From IMG/VR virus record IMGVR_UViG_3300049432_000094, positions 1 through 46,561 of that record: a stretch of DNA of 46,561 nt. The stretch is one strand, 5' to 3'. Source of the stretch: a virus. Under the pieces are notes generated by a model that was not told where the DNA came from, did no database searches, and saw only the letters and a list, made by a program, of their open reading frames with translations. The first letter of the stretch is position 1. The number at the start of each line of letters is the position of its first letter. Positions 23,386-31,407 of this stretch are shown one piece after another. The translations under genes were made by a program, and so were the position numbers.

Positions 23386-23816
23386 CCTTCGACCCCTGGG
23401 CCTACGCCGGCGACACCTACCCTGACTGGGTCATCCGCTTCGACCACCTCCACGGCATCCCCGAGATCATGTGCTGGCGCCGGCGCGTCATCCTCCTCGA
23501 GCGCGAGCACGGCCGCGATCGCCGGCGCTGCAGCCTGACGCACGCGATCGGGCACATCGAGCTTGAGCACCGCGGTGGCGAGTTCGACACCAAGAGCGAA
23601 GCGGCGGCCAACCGGTGGGCCGCGAAGATGCTGATCGACCTCGAGGTCCTCGCCGACGTGCTCGCCTGGAATGGCTGGCGTATCAACGAGGCGACCGCTA
23701 CAGACCTCAAGGTCGACCTCGAGACGCTGATCAATCGAGTGGAGCGGCACCACTTGCATCCGGCCGAACTGGCGTACCTTCGACGTCGTCGATCACAGAT
23801 GGAGGACGCAGCATGA
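23382..23816 (+). CDS. ImmA/IrrE-like protein with an altered zinc-protease motif
   Basis: This 144-residue protein overlaps the repressor stop (ATGA). ImmA/IrrE proteins usually cleave the phage repressor on signal. The family scaffold is clear: RRRVILLEREHGRDRRRCSL, then THAIGHIELEH and SEAAANRWAAKMLI. The motif reads H54-A-I-G-H58: the catalytic Glu of HExxH is Ala (codon GCG). The two His and the downstream E73 remain, so zinc binding is possible but classical hydrolysis is doubtful. It may act as a binding partner of the repressor. Confidence 0.78.
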   Translation: MTFDPWAYAGDTYPDWVIRFDHLHGIPEIMCWRRRVILLEREHGRDRRRCSLTHAIGHIELEHRGGEFDTKSEAAANRWAAKMLIDLEVLADVLAWNGWRINEATATDLKVDLETLINRVERHHLHPAELAYLRRRRSQMEDAA

Positions 23817-24292
23817 GAGCGGCTTTGCTGGCCATCGTCCTAGTCATGACGATGGGCGCCTGCGGAGGAAGCAGCGACGCGGATCAATCGAAGTCGGTTC
23901 GCGCTCAGGTGGAAGTCGAACTCCGCTACCCGCTGCGAGCCGAGTACTCGAAGCCCGGAGCAGATCCCCAGGCGGAGTGCGCCGGTGCCCTGGACTACAA
24001 GCAGATTCAGACGGGCAGTCCCGTCGTCTTCGCTGACGCCGAGTCGACCACTGTAGAGACCGCGGAGCTTGAGTGGTCGAGCAGGACTGACGCCTTCAGC
24101 TGCATCTGGACTGCGGACGCCTCGTTCGAGTCCCACTCACGGTTCTTCACCGCTGAAGTCGGAGGCTGGAAGTCCTCACCCGAGCGCGTCTCCGGCGGGA
24201 TCGTATCCTTCGACCTCCGCACCACAGGTGTCGACAGCGAAGGCCGGAAACGACCTGAGGTGGACTCATCGTGGTCGCGGGTGGGTGGGTAG
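23813..24292 (+). CDS. Secreted lipoprotein of the lysogeny operon
   Basis: This 159-residue protein starts MRAALLAIVLVMTMGAC, a signal peptide ending at a lipobox (MGAC) with the lipidated Cys at 17, then a Gly/Ser/Asp linker and a beta-rich domain with two Cys residues (QAECAGALDY and FSCIWTAD) that could form a disulfide. ATGA overlap with the ImmA-like gene makes it part of the prophage transcript. A surface lipoprotein made in lysogens suggests superinfection exclusion or another change to the host envelope; this is inference from context. Confidence 0.72.
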   Translation: MRAALLAIVLVMTMGACGGSSDADQSKSVRAQVEVELRYPLRAEYSKPGADPQAECAGALDYKQIQTGSPVVFADAESTTVETAELEWSSRTDAFSCIWTADASFESHSRFFTAEVGGWKSSPERVSGGIVSFDLRTTGVDSEGRKRPEVDSSWSRVGG

Positions 24293-24296
24293 CCCG

Positions 24297-24515
24297 GTGA
24301 CTCTATCCGACCGCGATCGCGAGATCCTCGCGATCGAGAAGCAGTGGTGGCAGTACCGCGGGGCGAAGGAGCAGGCCATCCGCGATCGGCTGGACATGTC
24401 GTCGACGCAGTACTACCAGGCGCTCAACGCGCTGATCGAGACCGAGGAAGCGCTGGCCGCCGACCCGTTGACGGTGAAGCGGCTGCGGCGCCTCCGCATG
24501 GCCAGGAAGCGCTGA
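24297..24515 (+). CDS. DUF3263 protein
   Basis: This 72-residue protein (GTG start) begins VTLSDRDREILAIEKQWW and continues with KEQAIRDRLDMSSTQYYQ and DPLTVKRLRRLRMARKR. This is the DUF3263 pattern, found widely in actinobacterial chromosomes and phages; it looks like an HTH-type helical bundle with a basic end. It follows the lipoprotein by 4 bp and ends 8 bp before the convergent integrase stop. Role unknown; regulation of integration or lysogeny is possible. Confidence 0.85.
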   Translation: MTLSDRDREILAIEKQWWQYRGAKEQAIRDRLDMSSTQYYQALNALIETEEALAADPLTVKRLRRLRMARKR

Positions 24516-24523
24516 GCGAGGCT

Positions 24524-25696
24524 TCAGGCCGCGCGGACCTTGCCGCGGCCCGGGAGGGCCCGCGCCAGGGCACGCGAGGCTGCGTCAGCGGTCTCCTGCA
24601 GGGCGCCGGGCATCAGGTGGGCGTACAGGTCCATCGTCGTCTTGATCGACTCGTGGCCGAGCCGCTCCTGCAGGGCCTTCATCGACACGCCCTCGGCGAT
24701 CAGCCAGGAGGCATGGGTGTGGCGCAGGTCGTGGATCCGCGGCCGAGGATCGGCCAGCTGCGCGCGCTCGCACGCCGGCAACCAGACCGACGACCAGAAC
24801 ACCTTGTGACCGAGCGGGCCACCTCGAGGTGCGAGGAAGAGGCGCTCGTCGAGGGCGCGGCCGCGGGTGATCTTCTCGAGCGTCTCGACGAGCTCGGCCG
24901 GCAGGCTGATGGTGCGACGAGATCTCGGCGTCTTCGTCGGCCCGATGATCCTGGTCCGCTTCACACCCGACCACTTCGCGGCCTTGTTGATACTCAGGAG
25001 TCGACGCTTCAGGTCGACGTCGGCGACAGTCAGTGCCTCGGCCTCGCCCCACCTGATGCCGGTCCCGACCAGAGTCTCCAGGAGCGGTCGGTGATGTTCG
25101 CCGGCGTGCTGCCAGAGGGTGGCGAACTCGTCCTCGGTGAGGAACCGTTTCGGGGTGTCGGTGTGCTCGGTGGAGCGGGGGAGTCGGACGTTGACGCAGG
25201 GGCTGGTGTCGATGATGCGGTCGGCGACGGCGGTGTCGAACATGGCGGACAGGAGGCCGTGCTGGTTGGCGATCGTCTTGTCGGCGTACCCGTTGCCGGC
25301 GCGGCCGCCGGTCTTCTGCAGGGTGCCGATGGTGCGGGCGATGGTCTCGCGGTCGATCAGGTCGAGGCGGATGTGGCCGAGGTGCTTGCCGAAGGAGTGG
25401 CGGTAGCTCGAGCGGTAGCCGGCCTTGGTGGATCCGGAAGCGCCGGCGAGCGAGTCGATGTACCTGGCGGCCCACTCGTCGAGTGTCGGGATGACGGCCG
25501 AGGTGTCGACGACGGGGGTCTGTGCTCGGAGGAGCTCGAGGGCGCGAGCGGGTCCGAAGAGGCGGATCCAGTCGCAGAACTCACCAGCTGCGTGCGGGGA
25601 GTAGAAGGTCTCGCCGATCTGCTTGCCGTTGATGCGGAAGCGGACTCGCCAAGAGGTTGTCCCGTCGCTGCGGGTGCGCTTCTGGGGGGTCGGCAT
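24524..25696 (-). CDS. int: Tyrosine recombinase (integrase)
   Basis: From the ATG at 25696 (MPTPQKRTRSDG) the protein has 390 residues: an N-terminal arm-binding domain (SWRVRFRINGKQIGETF), a SAM-like core-binding domain (LDEWAARYIDSLAG to ~150) and the catalytic domain with R215 (GTGIRWGEAEAL), H322-x2-R325 (IHDLRHTHASW), H348 (LGHESIKTT) and Tyr358 (MDLYAHL). All active residues are present. An in-frame extension to 25774 exists but lacks support. The probable attP lies about 120 bp upstream of the start. Confidence 0.94.
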   Translation of the reverse strand: MPTPQKRTRSDGTTSWRVRFRINGKQIGETFYSPHAAGEFCDWIRLFGPARALELLRAQTPVVDTSAVIPTLDEWAARYIDSLAGASGSTKAGYRSSYRHSFGKHLGHIRLDLIDRETIARTIGTLQKTGGRAGNGYADKTIANQHGLLSAMFDTAVADRIIDTSPCVNVRLPRSTEHTDTPKRFLTEDEFATLWQHAGEHHRPLLETLVGTGIRWGEAEALTVADVDLKRRLLSINKAAKWSGVKRTRIIGPTKTPRSRRTISLPAELVETLEKITRGRALDERLFLAPRGGPLGHKVFWSSVWLPACERAQLADPRPRIHDLRHTHASWLIAEGVSMKALQERLGHESIKTTMDLYAHLMPGALQETADAASRALARALPGRGKVRAA

Positions 25697-25818
25697 GGGG
25701 CCGACTGTAGGTGCGGCCGCCGACAGCAGGGCCTCGGTTTGTGACCACGGTGTGACCATGGGCGGTGCGCGCAATTCGCGCGGAATGCTGCACCGCAGGT
25801 CAGGGAGTCAGCGGCAGG

Positions 25819-25860
25819 AGCACCCCCAACGGGATTCGAACCCGACTCCGAGCTCTTGAC
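25819..25860 (-). promoter_or_regulatory. Probable attP core (tRNA 3'-end-like)
   Basis: On the minus strand the block reads as a tRNA T-arm and acceptor end: GGGTTCGAATCCC (25843-25831) followed by GTTGGGGGTG. Temperate phages using tRNA genes as attB carry such a 3' piece so that the host tRNA is restored on integration. It lies between the integrase start and the next operon, the usual place. The tRNA species is not certain. Confidence 0.7.
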
Positions 25861-25980
25861 AGGACAGGCCGGATCGACGGTTTCACTGCGATTCCAGCCG
25901 CCGCCGCGTGATCGGTGTGATCCGGGTGCGTTCGTATGATGCCGGATCTGTGACCGCGGGTCACACCCGGACGCACGAGA

Positions 25981-26029
25981 AACCGCCCCCACCTCGCAGC
26001 CTCCGCAGGGGGCTGGGGTGGGGGCGGTT
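25981..26029. terminator. Strong bidirectional terminator
   Basis: A perfect 13-bp stem AACCGCCCCCACC (25981-25993) / GGTGGGGGCGGTT (26017-26029) is followed by TCTATT on the plus side and TCTCGTG on the minus side. It separates the late operon's last gene from the integrase. Confidence 0.85.
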
Positions 26030-26132
26030 CTATTCGGTTGTCGGCAGCTCATGAGACCTGAAGGTCTCGGCCACCATGCCGCGGCACTCCCGGGTCGCGG
26101 CGCTTCATCCACGCTGCATGCAGCGTGAGGCG

Positions 26133-26342
26133 TCAGCCGGGGATCTCCGGCGGATCATTACCATGCGAGTCCTTGCGACCGATGGTGCCGTCAGCCTCGT
26201 GAACGACGAGCTCGCCGTTCAGGACACCCGAGACCAGTCGGGCGGACGCCTCAGCCTTCGCCTTGGTGTCGAAGTCGTAGGCGATCTTGATTGCCCAATG
26301 GTCTCCGTCGGGCACGACGTGGATGCCGGGTGCGAGTGCCAT
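26133..26342 (-). CDS. DUF2188 protein
   Basis: This 69-residue protein (MALAPGIHVVPDGDHWAIKI) follows the DUF2188 pattern: VVPDGDHWAIK, then a helix (KAKAEASARLVSGVLN), then GELVVHEADGTIGRKDSHGNDP. The family is small and common in bacteria and phages, with no established reaction. It lies 9 bp after the phosphoesterase gene and ends before the late terminator region. Confidence 0.85.
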   Translation of the reverse strand: MALAPGIHVVPDGDHWAIKIAYDFDTKAKAEASARLVSGVLNGELVVHEADGTIGRKDSHGNDPPEIPG

Positions 26343-26351
26343 GAGGTTCTC

Positions 26352-27263
26352 CTAGTCGATGGACAGGCCGAACGCGGTCGCCAGATCAGTGGTCGTCTTC
26401 CACCTGATGCCGAGCGGCGTGACGCCACCGAACCGCGCCAGCGTCCGGTGCAGCGACACGAGCGTCAGGGGCGCGGTGACGACCTTGCGGTCGATCGACG
26501 GGTGGATCAGGACCGTGTGGATGTGGTTGCCCTCCTGGTGGTTGTCCTCGTCCCAGGTGAGCACGATCGCGAGCTCGCCGGACTGATAGTCGGGACCGGC
26601 CATGAGCCGTTCCGTCTCGGCCCTGAACCAGGCGTCGGCGGTGCGCAGCGAGCAGTCGTGGCTGTTCTTGCAGTTGTTGGGCACGATCAGCGTCAGGTTC
26701 GGCAGGGTGCCGGCGGTGATGCGCGGGACGATCTTGTCGTAGCCGACCATGAACTTCTCGCACAGGGCACGCTCGTCCTTGAACGGCACCCAGTACGAGT
26801 GCCGCGGGTGGTAGTAGCCGCGTTGCGTTTGCCGGCAGTTGTCGCTCGACATGGTCTGGGCGAAGACCATGGCGGTGCGTCCTGCGGCGATCGTCTTGCC
26901 CATGATCGACGGGCCCGTCACGTGCTTGATGGTGTTGGAGGTGATGCCCTTGTTCTCCCCGGCCGCGATCCAGACGTAGTTGGGCTGGGACGGGTGCGTC
27001 ATCGCCTTCATCGACTTGGCCAGACCGTACTTCTCGCCGATCGACTTCATCCACGGGGCGCCCTTGATGACCTGGCTGTAGCCCTTGTTCTCGCCGATGA
27101 TGACGGCGATCTTGGACGGCTTCACCGTCGGCACGTCTGTCGGGCCGACGCTGGGTGTCGGCTCGTCGACGTTGGCGAACCGGCTCGGTTCCTCGTCGGC
27201 CGAGCAGGCTGCTAGGCCGGCGGTGAGGGTGAGCGCTGCGAGGAGCGCAGCTGCGCGGCGCAT
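26352..27263 (-). CDS. Secreted lipoprotein phosphoesterase (acid phosphatase / phospholipase C superfamily)
   Basis: The 303-residue protein starts with a signal peptide and lipobox LAAC (Cys20). The mature part has the phosphoesterase-family (PF04185-like) pattern: KIAVIIGENKGYSQVI (E58, N59), MTHPSQPNYVWIAAG (about 88-102), TMSSDNC, LIVPNNCKNSHDC and LTWDEDNHQEGNHIHTVLI (D238, E239, D240, H247, H249), which should supply the metal-bound active site. Its substrate is not evident. A membrane-anchored enzyme at the end of the tail/lysis operon, near attP, could be expressed in lysogens or act on the envelope. Small membrane protein upstream, DUF2188 downstream. Confidence 0.85.
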   Translation of the reverse strand: MRRAAALLAALTLTAGLAACSADEEPSRFANVDEPTPSVGPTDVPTVKPSKIAVIIGENKGYSQVIKGAPWMKSIGEKYGLAKSMKAMTHPSQPNYVWIAAGENKGITSNTIKHVTGPSIMGKTIAAGRTAMVFAQTMSSDNCRQTQRGYYHPRHSYWVPFKDERALCEKFMVGYDKIVPRITAGTLPNLTLIVPNNCKNSHDCSLRTADAWFRAETERLMAGPDYQSGELAIVLTWDEDNHQEGNHIHTVLIHPSIDRKVVTAPLTLVSLHRTLARFGGVTPLGIRWKTTTDLATAFGLSID

Positions 27264-27266
27264 CGC

Positions 27267-27389
27267 TCAGCCTGGCAGGAGTGCGTCGATGTGGTAGTAC
27301 TCGATGGTCTGGTAGGCCTGCATGATCGTCGTGTTGACGGCGATCACCACGAGGGACCAGAGCGCGATCTTCTTCTGCTTGACGGTCAT
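27267..27389 (-). CDS. Small membrane protein, 40 residues
   Basis: MTVKQKKIALWSLVVIAVNT begins with a basic stretch, then one transmembrane helix, then an aromatic tail (QTIEYYHIDALLPG). AAAGGA ribosome site. It precedes the phosphoesterase by 3 bp and may be co-expressed with it. Confidence 0.6.
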   Translation of the reverse strand: MTVKQKKIALWSLVVIAVNTTIMQAYQTIEYYHIDALLPG

Positions 27390-27401
27390 GACGACGTCCT
27401 T

Positions 27402-28133
27402 TCAGAGGGTGATGACGGTCCCCGATGGGTCCTTGTAGCGGACGGTGGGCGTGACGATCGCGCCGCTCGAGTCCTTGTAGCGGACGCTGGGGGTGACGAT
27501 CGCGCCTGAAGAGTCCTTGTAACGGGCGGCCGCCGCCGCGGTGTAGGTCAGGACGACACGGCCAGCTGCGCCGGCACCGCCGGCGCCGCCGGTCTGGTTC
27601 CGGCCGCCTCCGCCACCACCACCAGGGGCCGTGCCAGCCGCGCCGGCCGAACCGCCGCTCGCGGGCCCACCTAGGCCACCGGCGCCGCCGAGCGGGGCCG
27701 CAGCAGCGCCACCCGTTCCACCGGAGCCGCCACCTGGAGTGGCAGAACCATTCGACCCGGACGTCTTCGTGGTGCCGGTTGATCCGGCTGCTGAACCACC
27801 CACACCAGGTGAACCGCCGATGCCACCACCACCGCCACCTTTGGCGACGACCGTGGTGCCGCCGAAGGAGGCGTCGCCTCCTGTGCCGCCGTCCGCGCCG
27901 GCGGCGAATGCGCCTCCTGCGCCAGCTGCGCCGACGCCGATGGCGTAGTTGTTGCCGGGGACGACGGTGACGACCGAGGAAGCGTAGGCGCCACCACCTC
28001 CGCCGGCGCCGCCGGCGCCGAGCCCGACTCCGCCTTCACCACCGCCGCCGGATCCGACGCACTCGACGGTGACCGACGTGACGCCAGCCGGTGCGGTCCA
28101 CGTGGTGCTCGCGTTGAAGGTCTCAACGGTCAT
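27402..28133 (-). CDS. Glycine-rich tail protein
   Basis: The 243-residue protein starts MTVETFNASTTWTAPAGVTS, a short strand-rich head, then a 150-residue Gly/Ala-rich domain like the polyglycine bundles of phage receptor-binding tips. It ends with three RYKDSSGAIVTP-type repeats of 14 residues. ATGA overlap with the tail-fibre gene. It is probably the host-contacting adhesin; the Gly-rich motifs are the usual place for host-range changes. Confidence 0.8.
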   Translation of the reverse strand: MTVETFNASTTWTAPAGVTSVTVECVGSGGGGEGGVGLGAGGAGGGGGAYASSVVTVVPGNNYAIGVGAAGAGGAFAAGADGGTGGDASFGGTTVVAKGGGGGGIGGSPGVGGSAAGSTGTTKTSGSNGSATPGGGSGGTGGAAAAPLGGAGGLGGPASGGSAGAAGTAPGGGGGGGRNQTGGAGGAGAAGRVVLTYTAAAAARYKDSSGAIVTPSVRYKDSSGAIVTPTVRYKDPSGTVITL

Positions 28134-30733
28134 GGTGTGATGAAGACGATCGAGTCGTTCGGGACGTCAGGCAGGGTCGGGTTGGCTGTCAGGTACGCGG
28201 CGCTGCGCACGATGGGCAGGTCGCGGGCGACGTCGGCACCGGCGAGGACGGCGCCGATGTTGCGGCCCATCTCGAGGTTTCCGCCGTGGGTCGGGTGGAT
28301 GTTGTCGACGGAGCTGACCCAGCCGTTCGCCAGGGCGGTGGCTGCGTCCCCGGTGCGTGCTCTGATGTCGATGAGCGGGACGTCGAGCGTGTCGGCCAAG
28401 GTGTATCGGTCCGCGCAGAAAGCATCCCAGTTGGTCATGTTGGTGCCGGGGATCTGCCACTCGCCGACAAGGACGAAGTCGGAGTTGGGGAACCATCCGC
28501 GGATCGTCGTCAAGCCGGCGATCACGTTCGCGGCCGAGTTGCCGACGCTGATGTCGTTGGCGCCGAGGTCGCACAGCACGACGTCCGGGGTGCCTCCCCA
28601 CTGGGTGTACATGCCGCCGATCAACGAGTAGTAGATGCTTGGGGAGGTGAGTACCGCGGTCCAGGAGTTGGTGCCGTCGCCGGCGCCGGCGCGGCTGCCG
28701 CCGAACGACAGGTTGTGGGCGGCGACTCCCGACGCTCGTTGGACGGCGACTCCGACGAGGTACATGGTGGACGCGCCGGCGGTGACCTTGATTCGGTGAG
28801 GGCCGTCCGTGAGACTGCCGGTCGTGTGCTTCGCGACGGTGCCTGCGCCGGTCGGGGTCACGTTGATCGGTGCGCCGTCGTCGATCTGGTAGGAGAACGC
28901 GCCCGAGAGGTTCGAGTAGTACACCTCGACCGACGTGCCCTTGTTGAGCGACTGGTAGGTGGCGGTCGCAGCGGCGGACATGGTCGCGAAGCCACGGTTG
29001 GAGGCACCAATGTCGACGGTGCCAGTGAACGTCCAGCGATCCGTCTTCACGCCGACCGCAGACTGGACCGGCGCCAGACCTCCAGCGACTTCTGCTCCGA
29101 GAGCCTGCCCGATCAGGACCGCTGCACGCTTGATCGGTGAGTTGGCGTCGATGTGCGTGGCAGCGTCGGTGCCGATCCCGAACGACGTGAACAGGCCGAG
29201 GATGTCCATCTTCCCGCCGTTGCGGGCTCGGGCCTGTGCGCCGCGGATCTTCCGGGTGTTCGACGGCTTCCAGTTGTAGACGTTCAGGGCCGCGTCGAAG
29301 GGGCCTGGCGCCTGGGCGGGCGCGTACGACGGCATGGCGTCCCGGGTGCGCGGCGACTTCAGGTCAAGCGCCGTCTGCTGCGCAGTCGAGACCGGCTTGT
29401 TGGCATCCGACGTGTTGTCGACATTCGCGAGACCGACGTCGCCCTTCGCGAGCGCTAGGTCGGTCTTGACCTGGGCGGGAGTGCGGTTCGTCCAGGCGCC
29501 GCTCTTGCGCTGGACGATGTCGTCGTTGGAGGGGTTGAGACCGGCGAACGCGGTGAGGTCGCCGTCGATCGGCTGCTTGCCGTCGAGCGCCGCCTGCTGC
29601 GCCGACGACACCGGCTTGTTCGCGTCGCTGGTGTTGTCGACATTCGGCAGGCCGACATCTCCCTTCGCGAGCGAGACGACACCCTGCTGGCCGTTGACGG
29701 ACTGCACGAGGCCGACGGCAGGGATCTCGATCCAGTCGGCCAGCGTGCCCGGACTGTTGGTCGAGAGAATGTACGTCTTGCCCGTGTCGGTGCGGACAGC
29801 GACGTCGCCCTTCTGCGCCGACAGCGCGAGCATTGCAGCCTGCGACGCGACCGGCGTGGTGTCGGTGATCGCGAGGCTCGGCAGCGCTGAGGTCGGCAGG
29901 ATGCCGGTTAGGTCGCCGGCGTCTCCCGACGTCGCGACGCTTGCCAGGTCAGCGGTGTTCGCCTTGAGGCTGAGTGCCGTCTGCTGGGGTCCGGAGACCG
30001 GTTTGTTCGCGTCTGACGTGTTGTCTGCGTTGGCCAGTCCCACCTGGGACTTGGTGACGCCGTGTGGGTTCGACGTGTTGCCGATGTGGCCGTCGAGTTC
30101 AGCCTGGGTCGCCATGTCGACCGCGAAGCCGGGGTTGGGGTAGGAGCCCGACAGTGCCCCGCCCGCACCGCCGGTCGGTACGCGCGCGTCCGAGAGTCGA
30201 GGATCATCGTCAGCGGCAGCACCGACGTCGCCGGCGTCGAGCTCGACGACCCCTGTCTGGCCGTTGACGCTGTCGACAGCGCCGCCACCGCCTCCACCGG
30301 GCTCCCACTGGTTGCCAGCCGGATGGAAGACGAGAACCTCACCGTCGGCGCCGTCCTCCGGCACCCGCTCGTTGAGAGCCACCCGCCAGGCAGCCTGCGG
30401 CTGGGGGACTGGCCCGAAGGTCTCAGGGTCGACGTCGACGAGATCGTCGAAGTCGATCGGCCCCGCGCCGCCAGGAACGGACTTGGTCCACGTGTAGTCC
30501 CGTCCTGATGAGGTCCGGACCTGGATGGTCCACCCCCACACCCCGTCATCCGTCTCGTCGAGCTCGAGGCCTGCGACGACCCCGTCGACGATGTCGGCCT
30601 TGAACGGGTCGGGCAGGCCGAGCGACCCTTCGTGATCGATGATCGAAGAGGGAGCCGCGAAGAGCTTCCCGTTCACGCCTACCCAGGATCCGTTGCTGGT
30701 GGGGATCGTGAAGTCGGTGGTGATCGATGCCAT
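28130..30733 (-). CDS. Tail fibre with C-terminal SGNH/GDSL-type hydrolase
   Basis: This is an 867-residue protein from MASITTDFTIPTSNG (GAGGAG ribosome site; the upstream in-frame ATG lacks one). The N-terminal 150 residues bind the tail. The shaft has SVNGQ(T/Q)GVV units and three copies of VGLxNxDNTSDANKPVS. From about residue 500 an SGNH-hydrolase-like domain follows: HNLSFGGSRAG (block I, GGS instead of GDS), VLCDLGANDISVG (block III with GxND) and VDNIHPTHGGN (block V with D-x2-H). It may deacetylate or deacylate a surface glycan. Confidence 0.82.
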   Translation of the reverse strand: MASITTDFTIPTSNGSWVGVNGKLFAAPSSIIDHEGSLGLPDPFKADIVDGVVAGLELDETDDGVWGWTIQVRTSSGRDYTWTKSVPGGAGPIDFDDLVDVDPETFGPVPQPQAAWRVALNERVPEDGADGEVLVFHPAGNQWEPGGGGGGAVDSVNGQTGVVELDAGDVGAAADDDPRLSDARVPTGGAGGALSGSYPNPGFAVDMATQAELDGHIGNTSNPHGVTKSQVGLANADNTSDANKPVSGPQQTALSLKANTADLASVATSGDAGDLTGILPTSALPSLAITDTTPVASQAAMLALSAQKGDVAVRTDTGKTYILSTNSPGTLADWIEIPAVGLVQSVNGQQGVVSLAKGDVGLPNVDNTSDANKPVSSAQQAALDGKQPIDGDLTAFAGLNPSNDDIVQRKSGAWTNRTPAQVKTDLALAKGDVGLANVDNTSDANKPVSTAQQTALDLKSPRTRDAMPSYAPAQAPGPFDAALNVYNWKPSNTRKIRGAQARARNGGKMDILGLFTSFGIGTDAATHIDANSPIKRAAVLIGQALGAEVAGGLAPVQSAVGVKTDRWTFTGTVDIGASNRGFATMSAAATATYQSLNKGTSVEVYYSNLSGAFSYQIDDGAPINVTPTGAGTVAKHTTGSLTDGPHRIKVTAGASTMYLVGVAVQRASGVAAHNLSFGGSRAGAGDGTNSWTAVLTSPSIYYSLIGGMYTQWGGTPDVVLCDLGANDISVGNSAANVIAGLTTIRGWFPNSDFVLVGEWQIPGTNMTNWDAFCADRYTLADTLDVPLIDIRARTGDAATALANGWVSSVDNIHPTHGGNLEMGRNIGAVLAGADVARDLPIVRSAAYLTANPTLPDVPNDSIVFITP

Positions 30734-30743
30734 CAACGGCTCC

Positions 30744-30908
30744 TCAGTCGAATGGGTAGGGGTTCCGAACGCGGGTGTCCCGCTTGCGGGCTTCGCGGTC
30801 ATTGGCGTGCTCGAGGAGGCCGAATCCCTTCTCGAGCACGAAGATCACCGCGGCGCCGACGAGCGCCCCGGCAGCCCTGCTCAGACGAGCCACCTGCACG
30901 GGACTCAC
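30744..30908 (-). CDS. Small membrane protein, 54 residues
   Basis: VSPVQVARLSRAAGALVGAA continues into VIFVLEKGFGLLEHANDRE and a basic tail. One transmembrane segment. GTG start; its stop lies inside the ribosome site of the tail-fibre gene. Function unknown, possibly a holin accessory. Confidence 0.58.
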   Translation of the reverse strand: MSPVQVARLSRAAGALVGAAVIFVLEKGFGLLEHANDREARKRDTRVRNPYPFD

Positions 30909-30915
30909 GGCGGCC

Positions 30916-31041
30916 TCAGGGCGCCCAGAACAGGTGGTAGGCGCCGAGCATCACGCCTACCGGGACGCCGACCAGGAGGACGCCTGCGAGGACGCTCAGG
31001 CCGACGCCAGCTGCGATGGCCCGGAGCTGCTCGGCCCGCAT
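30916..31041 (-). CDS. Tiny hydrophobic protein, 41 residues
   Basis: MRAEQLRAIAAGVGLSVLAG continues as one membrane helix ending AYHLFWAP. It lies 2 bp after the preceding membrane protein gene. Possibly a pinholin-like or regulatory peptide; only position and hydrophobicity support it. Confidence 0.55.
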   Translation of the reverse strand: MRAEQLRAIAAGVGLSVLAGVLLVGVPVGVMLGAYHLFWAP

Positions 31042-31043
31042 GG

Positions 31044-31388
31044 TTATGCCCTGGTGACCGCCGTCGGCACCGGACTCGTCTGGGTGCGGAGCCACAGGGC
31101 GCCGATTGCGCCTGCGAGCGCGACGATGATGCCGAGCTGGTCCTGCGTGAGGTTCGCGTTGTACTGGATGAAGAGCAGGCCGACGGCTTGGACGAAGGTC
31201 TCGATCGCGGAGAGGAGCTTGTCGCGGGTGGTCCAGACGACGACGACGCCGAACAGGCCGAGGACCACTGCGTAGACCGCGGCGGCGTCGTCGGCGGTCA
31301 GCCAGGAGAAGCCGAAGGTGACGACGAGGGCGAGGACGAGCCGGATGACCGCTTGGTAGGCGGCGGGCTCGCGTCCGAAGATCTTCAT
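31044..31388 (-). CDS. Holin-like membrane protein, 114 residues
   Basis: Starts MKIFGREPAAYQAVIRLVLA with an AGAAGGAG ribosome site. Three hydrophobic segments (about 13-32, 37-60, 85-104) and a short C-terminal tail fit actinophage holins (PxxYxAxxxxxLALxxxFG pattern). It sits with the endolysin and other membrane genes, so release of the endolysin is the likely role. Confidence 0.75.
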   Translation of the reverse strand: MKIFGREPAAYQAVIRLVLALVVTFGFSWLTADDAAAVYAVVLGLFGVVVVWTTRDKLLSAIETFVQAVGLLFIQYNANLTQDQLGIIVALAGAIGALWLRTQTSPVPTAVTRA

Positions 31389-31407
31389 GATGGTGCTCCT
31401 TCTGTTG

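Larger units (their letters stand above)
25697..26132. other. 436-bp non-coding segment: integrase leader, attP and terminator
   Basis: No convincing gene is seen. The segment has short TGTGACC motifs (near 25740 and 25751), a perfect inverted repeat GTGACC-GCG-GGTCAC (25950-25964), a tRNA 3'-end-like block (25819-25860) and a long hairpin (25981-26029). The TGTGACC motifs could be integrase arm sites. Confidence 0.6.

Noticed and set aside
24344-25744. Plus-strand 466-residue ORF opposite the integrase
   Set aside because: Antisense shadow of the integrase; composition is compatible with GC-rich third-position bias only.
25697-25774. N-terminal extension of the integrase to 25774
   Set aside because: The extension is low-complexity and lies in the attP/leader region; the ATG at 25696 begins the normal arm-binding domain.
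27631-27948. Plus-strand Pro-rich 105-residue ORF
   Set aside because: It is the antisense of the Gly-rich tail protein; GGC/GGT read backwards give Pro/Ala.
28130-30802. Diversity-generating retroelement at the tail fibre
   Set aside because: No reverse transcriptase gene and no template repeat are present in the window; repeats here are ordinary shaft units.
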